Shown here: positions 1 through 6,090 of the stretch, piece by piece
Numbering within the stretch: position 1 is the first letter of the stretch
Layout: each line of letters opens with the position of its first letter
Source of the DNA: Streptomyces ardesiacus
GTDB lineage: Bacteria; Actinomycetota; Actinomycetes; Streptomycetales; Streptomycetaceae
NCBI RefSeq assembly: GCF_003112575.1
Contig: NZ_BEWC01000003.1
Location: 248,001 to 312,000, forward strand
Direction: 5' to 3'
Length of the DNA: 64,000 bases
The notes under the pieces: generated by a model
Told to the model about the DNA's origin: nothing
Database searches by the model: none
What the model saw: the letters and a program-made list of their open reading frames with translations, nothing else
Program-made: the position numbers and the translations under genes

Positions 1-936
1 CACCGAGGCCAGCGCGACCAGTACGGCCGTGAGCGGCAGCGGCGGGCGCAGGAACAGGACGAGGTACGGCGTCGCCAGCAGCACCAGCAGCGGCACGCCG
101 AGGCGCGGGCGCAGCCGGGCCGGGAGCAGCCGGCCCACCGTCACGTCCCCGGCCAGCATGCCCAGCGCGGCGCAGGCGAAGAGCGTGCCGGCGGCACGGG
201 GGTCGTAGGAGACGTACAGGGACTCGCAGCCGACGACGAGGCCGTTGGGGATCCACAGGGCCAGGTAGAGGTGGCGGCGCGGACGGGCGGACCACAGCCG
301 GGCGTTGGCGCGCCAGGTGGCCCGTACGGAGGGGCGGCCCGCGGTGCGGGGCGGGCGACGGGACAGCCGCAGGGCGACGCCGGCCGCCGTGGCGTACAGA
401 CCGGCCGCGAGCAGCAGGCACAGGCGCGGGGAGAGCACGGTCACCAGGACGCCGCCGGCCGCGTAACCGGCGATCTGCAGGACGCCGTTCATCATGTTGA
501 AGAGCGAACGCCCGGACAGGTAGCCGTCCTTGGAGAGGATCTCGGTCAGCAGGCCCCAGCGGACCCCGCCGCCGAGGGAGGCGATGAGGCCCTCCACGAA
601 GACGATGGCGAGCATCCCCCACACCGGCAGGCCGGGCAGCGCGAGGGCCGCGGTGGCGGCGGCGAAGGCCAGGGAGAGGCCCGCCAGTGTCGCGCGCGGC
701 GGCAGCCGGTCGGCGCCGGAGAGGAAGAACGTGGCGCCCAGCACCTGGGCGAGCGCCGGGCCGAACATGCTCAGCGCGGACAGCAGCGGCGAGTCGGTCG
801 CCCGGAACACCAGCGTGCCGAGCGCGAGGCCGCTCACCGTCTGCGCGGCGAGGTGGGCGGCGGAGGAGAGGAAGAGCGGGCTGAACTCCGGGGTGCGGAA
901 GAGGTCCGCGTAGCTTCTGCGGCTCGTGTCGGGCAT
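1..936 (-). CDS. MFS transporter, 3' end cut by window edge
   Basis: The frame is open from an ATG at 936 to the window edge (312 codons, C-terminus missing). It encodes a very hydrophobic protein with repeated membrane segments, beginning with a helix around residues 16-38, and a charged cytoplasmic loop near residues 195-220 (RLSRRPPRTAGR, WRANARLWS), the usual layout of a 12-helix major facilitator. The substrate cannot be read from sequence. It is transcribed divergently from the ArsR-like regulator at 1016 across 79 nt holding a perfect dyad, so that regulator probably controls it. No convincing ribosome site precedes the ATG. Confidence 0.85.
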   Translation of the reverse strand, partial: MPDTSRRSYADLFRTPEFSPLFLSSAAHLAAQTVSGLALGTLVFRATDSPLLSALSMFGPALAQVLGATFFLSGADRLPPRATLAGLSLAFAAATAALALPGLPVWGMLAIVFVEGLIASLGGGVRWGLLTEILSKDGYLSGRSLFNMMNGVLQIAGYAAGGVLVTVLSPRLCLLLAAGLYATAAGVALRLSRRPPRTAGRPSVRATWRANARLWSARPRRHLYLALWIPNGLVVGCESLYVSYDPRAAGTLFACAALGMLAGDVTVGRLLPARLRPRLGVPLLVLLATPYLVLFLRPPLPLTAVLVALASV

Positions 937-975
937 GCGGGGAGTGTGGGGCGGGCGTCGGGGCGGCCGTTAATG

Positions 976-993
976 TTTCGCGCGGACGCGAAA
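976..993. promoter_or_regulatory. Candidate ArsR-type operator (TTTCGCG-N4-CGCGAAA)
   Basis: A perfect dyad with 7-bp arms and a 4-bp centre lies in the 79-nt gap between the divergent MFS and ArsR-like genes, 23 nt before the regulator start. Position and symmetry fit a winged-helix dimer site controlling both genes. The assignment is inference from position. Confidence 0.5.
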
Positions 994-1015
994 GGCCGGA
1001 GGGAGGGGAGAGCGC

Positions 1016-2002
1016 ATGGGCTGGTGGGAGATCAACGCGGACACCCTCGCCCGCAGCCGTTTCGTGGTCTCGCCGCTCGACGAGGCCCTCGCCTGTCTGA
1101 AGCTGCTGCACTGCGGGGTGGCCGGGCATCCCGGTGAACGGGCCTGGCTCGACGCCCACCGCCCCGCCCATCTGCGCCGGATGGCGGCCGACCCGGTGGC
1201 CGCGCTGCTCGTCGGGGCGGGGCTCGGCCGGGAGTGGAACGCCGACTTCCTCACCCCCACCCCGGTCGAGGGCCTGAGCTTCGAGGAGGGCGTCGCGCGG
1301 ATCCGGGCGACGAGCCCCGACGAGGCCCGCGCCGACCTGGCCGTCTCCGTCGGGGGTCCGCTGCCGGCCGCCCTGGACCGCGACGACCTGCCGGAGCGCG
1401 CCGCCGGGCTCCTGGAGGAGGTCTGGGCGCAGGCGGTACGGCCGGACTGGGAGCGGCGCCGCCGGATCCTGGAGGCGGACGTCGTCGCGCGGACCGCGCA
1501 GGTGAGCCGGGGAGGCTGGGCGACGGTCCTGGACGCGCTGCGGCCGGGCACCCGCTGGCTGGGCGACAGCCGGCTCCAGATCAACCTGAACCCGTATCCG
1601 CCGCGCGAGTTGTCCGGGGCCGAGCTGATCCTCGTGCCGATCACTCCGCAGCGGCACGGCTGGGTGGCGTGGGAGGAGCCCGAGCGGTACGCGGTGGTCT
1701 ACCCGTGCGCGGGCGCCCTCGCGGACGACGGCGCCCGGCGCGTGCCCGCCGCCCTCGGCGCGCTGCTCGGCCCGGCCCGCGCGACCGTGCTGACGCTGCT
1801 CGGCGCCCCGATGAGCACCAGCCACCTGGTCGGCGTGACCGGCCAGGGCCTCGGCTCGGTCGGCCGGCACCTGCGGGTGCTGCTGGACGCGGGCCTGGTG
1901 GAGCGGCGGCGCGCGGGCCGCTCGGTGCTGTACTCGCGGACGCCGGCCGGGGAGGTGCTCGTGGAGGCGGGCGGCGGTGGGCGCGCCGGGTCGCGGGACT
2001 AG
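1016..2002 (+). CDS. ArsR-like winged-helix transcriptional regulator (DUF5937-like)
   Basis: A 328-residue protein with a C-terminal winged helix-turn-helix at about residues 255-325 (STSHLVGVTGQGLGSVGRHL, then LLDAGLVERRRAGRSVLYSR), typical of ArsR/SmtB regulators. The long N-terminal part lacks metal-binding cysteine clusters and resembles the DUF5937 domain that often precedes such HTHs in actinobacteria. The ATG has a purine-rich GGGAGGGGAG site just upstream. It is probably the repressor of the divergent MFS gene through the dyad at 976-993. The ligand is unknown. Confidence 0.85.
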   Translation: MGWWEINADTLARSRFVVSPLDEALACLKLLHCGVAGHPGERAWLDAHRPAHLRRMAADPVAALLVGAGLGREWNADFLTPTPVEGLSFEEGVARIRATSPDEARADLAVSVGGPLPAALDRDDLPERAAGLLEEVWAQAVRPDWERRRRILEADVVARTAQVSRGGWATVLDALRPGTRWLGDSRLQINLNPYPPRELSGAELILVPITPQRHGWVAWEEPERYAVVYPCAGALADDGARRVPAALGALLGPARATVLTLLGAPMSTSHLVGVTGQGLGSVGRHLRVLLDAGLVERRRAGRSVLYSRTPAGEVLVEAGGGGRAGSRD

Positions 2003-2012
2003 CATCCGGTCC

Positions 2013-2534
2013 ATGACGACCTCATCGAACACGCGGAACGACGACAGCCTGCCCCTCGACGTCGAGATCGGCGCCCTCCAGGGCGGGGCCGCGGACCTCG
2101 CCCAGTACGCGGGCCGGGTCGTGCTGGTGGTCAACGTGGCCTCCAAGTGCGGGCTCACCCCGCAGTACTCCGGCCTGGAGCGGCTGCACGAGCGGTACGC
2201 GGAGCGGGGCTTCACCGTGCTGGGCGTGCCCTGCAACCAGTTCATGGGCCAGGAGCCGGGCAGCGCCGACGAGATCGCCGAGTTCTGCTCGGCGACGTAC
2301 GGCGTCACCTTCCCGATGACCGAGAAGGTCGAGGTGAACGGGGAGGGGCGGCACCCGCTGTACGAACGGCTGACCGGGTTCGCGGACGCCGAGGGGCACA
2401 GCGGGGACATCCGCTGGAACTTCGAGAAGTTCCTGATCGGGCGGGACGGAAAGGTCGCCGCCCGGTTCTCCCCGCAGACCGGGCCGGAGGCGGCCGAGGT
2501 CGTCGCGGCGGTCGAGTCGCACCTCGCCGGTTGA
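2013..2534 (+). CDS. Glutathione peroxidase-family (thioredoxin-type) peroxidase
   Basis: This is a cytoplasmic thiol peroxidase reducing hydrogen or organic peroxides. At 173 residues it has normal family length. The active-site strand NVASKCGLTPQY puts the peroxidatic Cys at residue 46; CNQF (74-77) and WNFEKF (135-140) supply the Gln, Trp and Asn of the catalytic group. Cys92 in FCSATYGV is placed where thioredoxin-dependent members keep a resolving Cys, so despite the name it probably uses thioredoxin or mycothiol systems rather than glutathione. I chose ATG 2013; an in-frame GTG at 1977 overlaps the upstream gene and adds residues unlike the family. Confidence 0.9.
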   Translation: MTTSSNTRNDDSLPLDVEIGALQGGAADLAQYAGRVVLVVNVASKCGLTPQYSGLERLHERYAERGFTVLGVPCNQFMGQEPGSADEIAEFCSATYGVTFPMTEKVEVNGEGRHPLYERLTGFADAEGHSGDIRWNFEKFLIGRDGKVAARFSPQTGPEAAEVVAAVESHLAG

Positions 2535-2561
2535 CCTTGCCCCTGGGTCAAGCCCGAGTGT
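2531..2561 (+). promoter_or_regulatory. Candidate MerR-family operator/promoter
   Basis: TTGACC (2531-2536) is a good -35 and pairs as a dyad with GGTCAA (2546-2551). A -10-like GAGTGT starts 19 nt after the -35. A dyad inside an over-long 19-nt spacer is the hallmark of MerR-controlled promoters, and the next gene downstream is a MerR-family gene. The site overlaps the stop codon of the peroxidase gene. Confidence 0.5.
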
Positions 2562-2636
2562 CTGCGTCGCCGGGCGGAACGGCCGCCCGGCGGCGGAGGA
2601 CGACGACGTGAACGGCGGGAACGACGGGGCGGCGGC

Positions 2637-3502
2637 ATGGACGACCGTGCGAACGTGACGCACGACGACACGTTGCTGACCATCGGCGCGTTCGCCGCGC
2701 GGGCCCGGCTGTCGGCCAAGGCACTGCGGCTGTACGACCGGCTGGGCCTGCTGGCACCCGCCCACGTGGACGAGGCCACCGGTACTACCGCGCCGGGCAG
2801 GTCGAACGCGCCCGGCTCGTGGCCCTGTTGCGCCGGCTGGACATGCCGCTCGCCCGGATCGCCGAGGTGGCCCACGCGGGCGGCGACCGGGCCGCCGGTC
2901 TGCTCGACGCCTACTGGGCGGACGTGGAGGCCCGGGTGGCCGGGCAGCGCACGCTCGCCGAGTACCTCCGTGGACGGCTGACGGGAAGGGATTCCGACGT
3001 GTACGGAAAGTTCGCGGTCGAGACGGTGGACGTGCCCGAGCAGGTGGTGCTCAGCGAGAGCCGGCACGTGCTGGCGGACGAGCTGCCGACGTGGATCGCC
3101 GCCTCACTGGGGCGGCTGGAGGAGGCCGCCCGGGACTGCGGGGGTGTGGCGGCGGCGTCGTTCGTCGTCTACCACGCGGACGTGTCGGCGGAGAGCGACG
3201 GTCCCGCCGAGTCCTGCGTGCCGGTCGCCGACGAGGCGGCGGCGCGGGCGTGGAGCGAGGAGCGGGGACGGACCCGGCGGACGCGGGTGCGGGTGGAGCC
3301 GGCCGGGCGGCTGGCCTACACCCGGATCACCAAGGCCCAGGTGGCGTTCCCGCAGATCCTGGCCGCCTTCGGGGCGGTGGAGGAGTGGATCGCCGCGCAG
3401 GGCCTGACGGTGACGGGACCGTGCCGCGAGGTGTACTTCGCCGACTGGGAGGCGGCGGGCCCGGAGGACCCGGTGTGCGACGTGGCGTTCCCTGTGAGGT
3501 GA
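2637..3502 (+). pseudogene. MerR-family regulator with GyrI-like effector domain, frameshifted
   Basis: From ATG 2637 one frame gives a MerR helix-turn-helix (LTIGAFAARARLSAKALRLY, then LGLLAPAHVDEATG). The rest (LVALLRRLDMPLARIAEVAH, a coiled linker, then a GyrI/SoxR-like effector domain to 3502) is in another frame. The join at about 2780-2786 reads ACCGGTACTACCGC, where family members encode Thr-Gly-Tyr-Arg-Tyr-Tyr-Arg. Restoring seven bases (CTACCGG) repairs it, consistent with slippage between two ACCGG copies. A GTG at 2819 could start a separate effector-domain protein. It is either a real inactivating deletion or an assembly error. Confidence 0.75.
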
Positions 3503-3522
3503 CGTGACGAGGCGAGGCGACG

Positions 3523-3565
3523 GGTGCCCTCTCGGCAAGGTCGGCGAACTGGTCGAGAGGGCACC
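3523..3565. terminator. Bidirectional terminator between convergent genes
   Basis: A perfect 12-bp inverted repeat, GGTGCCCTCTCG (3523-3534) and CGAGAGGGCACC (3554-3565), with a 19-nt loop lies between the convergent MerR-like gene and the DUF397 gene. No U-tract is present, which is normal for Streptomyces. Confidence 0.7.
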
Positions 3566-3596
3566 GCCGGCGGTATGGGCGGGCGAGGCGTGGCGG

Positions 3597-3788
3597 CTAC
3601 TCCTTGACCGAGGTCACGAAGGCGTTCCACGCGTCGGCGGGGAAGGCGAGGACCGGGCCGTCGGTCACCTTGGAGTCGCGGACGGCGAGCGCCGCCACGA
3701 GCGGTGACCTGACCTCGACGCACGCGCCGTTTCCTCCGGAGTAGGAGGACTTGGTCCACGATTCCTGGGCGCCCTGAAGAATTGCCAT
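3597..3788 (-). CDS. DUF397 small protein, partner of an XRE regulator
   Basis: A 63-residue protein starting MAILQGAQESWTKSSYSGGN with the DUF397 signature (W-x-K-S-S-Y-S, then ACVEV and VRDSK, ending with an F-P-x-x-A-W-x-x-F segment). Streptomyces genomes carry many pairs of a DUF397 protein and an XRE/DUF5753 regulator; the partner lies directly upstream on the same strand at 3963. Such proteins are thought to modulate the partner regulator, in a toxin-antitoxin-like or BldB-like manner. The ATG at 3788 was chosen because family members begin close to the conserved W-x-K-S motif. Confidence 0.85.
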   Translation of the reverse strand: MAILQGAQESWTKSSYSGGNGACVEVRSPLVAALAVRDSKVTDGPVLAFPADAWNAFVTSVKE

Positions 3789-3962
3789 GTCTGCTCCGAT
3801 GGCGAGTCGCGGGTGTGGTTTACGCCAATGACGTGTGATCTTTGGCGTGATCGACGCTACTCGCTGGCCTCTCCGGACGGAGCGGCCATTCACTCGACCG
3901 GATGGCATATTCCAGGCGAGTCTTCCTTTACATCGGGGCAGCCGTGTACTATGCCGCCCCGT

Positions 3963-4820
3963 TCAGCGTGCGTACTCCTTCGCCACGTCCTCGATGCGCT
4001 GCCGGGACTGCTCGACGTTCAGGGCCTGCGCCCGCAAGTGCTCGTACATCACCGTGTACTTCTGCACGTCCGGCGCCTTCTCCAGGTACAGGTCGCTGGT
4101 CACGCCCTCGATGTACACCACGCTGGAGTCGGCCGTGTCGGCGAACTCCAGGATGGAGTACTGGCCGTTGATGCCGGGGTGCGCGCCGACGTCGAACGGC
4201 AGCACCTGCACGGTGATGTGCGGCAGCTGCGACATCTCGGCGACGTGCTCCAACTGCTCCCGCATCACCTGCCTGCTGCCCACCACCCGGTGCAGGCTGG
4301 CCTCGTCGAGGACCACCCACAGCCGCAGCGGGTTGTGCTCGGCGGAGATGCGCTCCTGCCGCCGTATGCGGACCTGCACCCTCTTCTCGACGTCGGCGAC
4401 GGACGTCTCGGGCAACGCGCCCTGGATGAGCGCCTCCGCGTAGGGCCGGGTCTGCAACAGGCCCGTGATGATCTGGGGTTCGTAGGTGCGCAGCGACTCC
4501 GCGTCGGTCTCCAGGCCGATGTAGACGCTGTACGGGATGTCCCCGAAGGCGTGCCACCAGCCCTGCTGGCGCGAGTCCTTGGCCATCTGCATCAGCGAGT
4601 CGACGATGCGCTGGTCCTCGACCTCGTACACCCCGCACAGGTCGCGGACGTCCCGCTGGCTGATGCTGCGCCGCCCGTTCTCCAGGCGGCTGATCTTCGA
4701 CTGGGACACCAGCAGCCGCTCGGCGACCTCCTCGGCCGTCATGCCCTTCTGCTCGCGGAGCCGGCGCAGCTCCTGGCCCAGCCGACGCCGCCTTACGGTG
4801 GGATTGACACTCGACGCCAC
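3963..4820 (-). CDS. XRE-family regulator with DUF5753 domain
   Basis: The N-terminal helix-turn-helix (LGQELRRLREQKGMTAEEVA, then SQSKISRLENGRRSISQRDV) is followed by a DUF5753 ligand-like domain (YEPQIITGLLQTRPYAEALI, then LPFDVGAHPG). The GTG at 4820 has a GGAGG 10 nt upstream; an in-frame GTG at 4859 would add 13 residues. It pairs with the DUF397 gene 174 nt downstream on the same strand. These pairs usually influence development or antibiotic production in Streptomyces; the target here is unknown. Confidence 0.85.
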   Translation of the reverse strand: MASSVNPTVRRRRLGQELRRLREQKGMTAEEVAERLLVSQSKISRLENGRRSISQRDVRDLCGVYEVEDQRIVDSLMQMAKDSRQQGWWHAFGDIPYSVYIGLETDAESLRTYEPQIITGLLQTRPYAEALIQGALPETSVADVEKRVQVRIRRQERISAEHNPLRLWVVLDEASLHRVVGSRQVMREQLEHVAEMSQLPHITVQVLPFDVGAHPGINGQYSILEFADTADSSVVYIEGVTSDLYLEKAPDVQKYTVMYEHLRAQALNVEQSRQRIEDVAKEYAR

Positions 4821-5127
4821 GGGACGTGCACCTCCGGCTGGGTGACTCTTGCCTGCCACTATGTGTATCTGCTGTTGAGCAGATTGCCACCAAGGTGCGT
4901 TCTACCGCTGGGAAACGGTCGATATGCGCCGCGTACGAGCCGGTTCGGTACGCCGCCCCCACCATGTGGCCGCGCGGGGCGGCGGAACCTTTCCTCGGTC
5001 CGGCGTGCCGGACGTGCGGTCGGTTCCGCCGCCCCGCGCGGACCTGCGGCTCCCGTGACCGGGTCTGGGGACTGGCGGTGCGGCGTTGCTGTGGTGCGGT
5101 CGTGCGGTCGTGCGGTGCGCTCGCGGG
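4821..5127. other. 307-nt gap with a long inverted repeat and short tandem repeat
   Basis: No gene is supported here. The gap holds the large inverted repeat at 4970-5041 and, at 5094-5116, almost three copies of the octamer GTGCGGTC. The GPP34 gene ends at 5128 on the minus strand, and the promoter of the XRE gene should also lie in this gap. Confidence 0.6.
4970..5041. terminator. Very strong hairpin with 20-bp perfect arms
   Basis: The arm CCGCGCGGGGCGGCGGAACC (4970-4989) is exactly complementary to 5022-5041. The loop contains a second perfect hairpin, GTCCGGC (4998-5004) with GCCGGAC (5007-5013). It lies 86 nt past the stop of the minus-strand GPP34 gene, so it most likely terminates that transcript. 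The arm length is far above a usual terminator. Confidence 0.65.
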
Positions 5128-5886
5128 CTAGTGGGCCGCCGCTCGCGCCATGGATCCGTGGCGCGGCTGCGCCGGAACACCGCGGGCGGGTTCCGGGGCG
5201 GACCTCGCCCCCGGTCCCGGGGCCTGGCGGCCGGCCGGGGCCGGACTGCGGCGTGGCTGTGCCGCAGCGCCGTTCTGGACGTCCATCACCGCGTGCGCCA
5301 CCAGGCCGCCCATGGGGTCGTGCCGGATGAGGTCCCGCAGCCGGGACCGCGACGAACGTCCTTCGTTGCCCGGGTAGAGGTGCTTGCCGAGTCCGACCGC
5401 GTGGGCCAGCGCGGCGAGCGCCGCGGTCCGCGGGTCCGGCGGTACGCCGGTGCGGATCGCCGAGTCCAGCCGGGCCTTGATCTCCCTGCTGATCGCCGTG
5501 TCCGTCGCCTGGTAGCGAGTCGTCGGCAGCACCCCGCACATCTGGCCCTCCACGGCATGCACCATGCCGCAGCGCTCCAGATGCGAGAGATAGGTCTGGC
5601 GCAGCCCCAGCCGGGGTCCGCCAATCCAGTTGACCGCCCGGACCGGAGCGCCGCGCCTTCGCAGCAACTCCAACGCGCAGTCCAGTGTTGGATCTCCTGT
5701 CGGCCGTGGGGCCACCACGGCGATACGATCCCCGTCTGGGGCTATCCGTCCGGCCAGCGCCAGCTCCACAAGCTGTGCTCCGGCCAGACCGAGGTCGAGC
5801 GACTGCGGCTGTGCGGTGGTACCCGTGGTCGGGTCCAGCGCCAGCAGCAGAAGCTCCTCCGGAAGTGTTCTGCGGCTCCTGCCCAT
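5128..5886 (-). CDS. GOLPH3/VPS74 (GPP34) family protein
   Basis: A 252-residue protein matching the GPP34 fold: it opens with PEELLLLALDPTTG, then LGLAGAQLVELALAGRI and RAVNWIGGPRLGLRQTYLSH. Eukaryotic members bind PI4P at the Golgi; the bacterial role is unknown, and Streptomyces carry several copies. About 35 Pro/Gly/Arg-rich residues at the C-terminus are probably disordered. ATG 5886 follows a GGGGAGG site. It is divergent from the carboxypeptidase at 6091 with 204 nt between them. Confidence 0.85.
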   Translation of the reverse strand: MGRSRRTLPEELLLLALDPTTGTTAQPQSLDLGLAGAQLVELALAGRIAPDGDRIAVVAPRPTGDPTLDCALELLRRRGAPVRAVNWIGGPRLGLRQTYLSHLERCGMVHAVEGQMCGVLPTTRYQATDTAISREIKARLDSAIRTGVPPDPRTAALAALAHAVGLGKHLYPGNEGRSSRSRLRDLIRHDPMGGLVAHAVMDVQNGAAAQPRRSPAPAGRQAPGPGARSAPEPARGVPAQPRHGSMARAAAH

Positions 5887-6090
5887 CCATGCCTCCCCGC
5901 GTGGATGACAGACAGGGTGACCCCTCTCACATTGGTCTGTCGAGGGTGCGTGACCGCTTCGTAGTGGAACCAGTAGGTATGTCGTTCTCGTCTTCCGCGT
6001 GGGTTCCACCCGTACACAGGACACTGGTAAATGGTTTCGGTACGGGTTCGGTAGCGCGCACGGGACGTGCGACGCATGGAGGAGGCATCG

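Noticed and set aside
5961..5996. GGAAC followed by CGTCT before the carboxypeptidase, as an ECF sigma promoter
   Set aside because: The spacing between the two elements is longer than the usual 16-17 nt, and GGAAC occurs often by chance.
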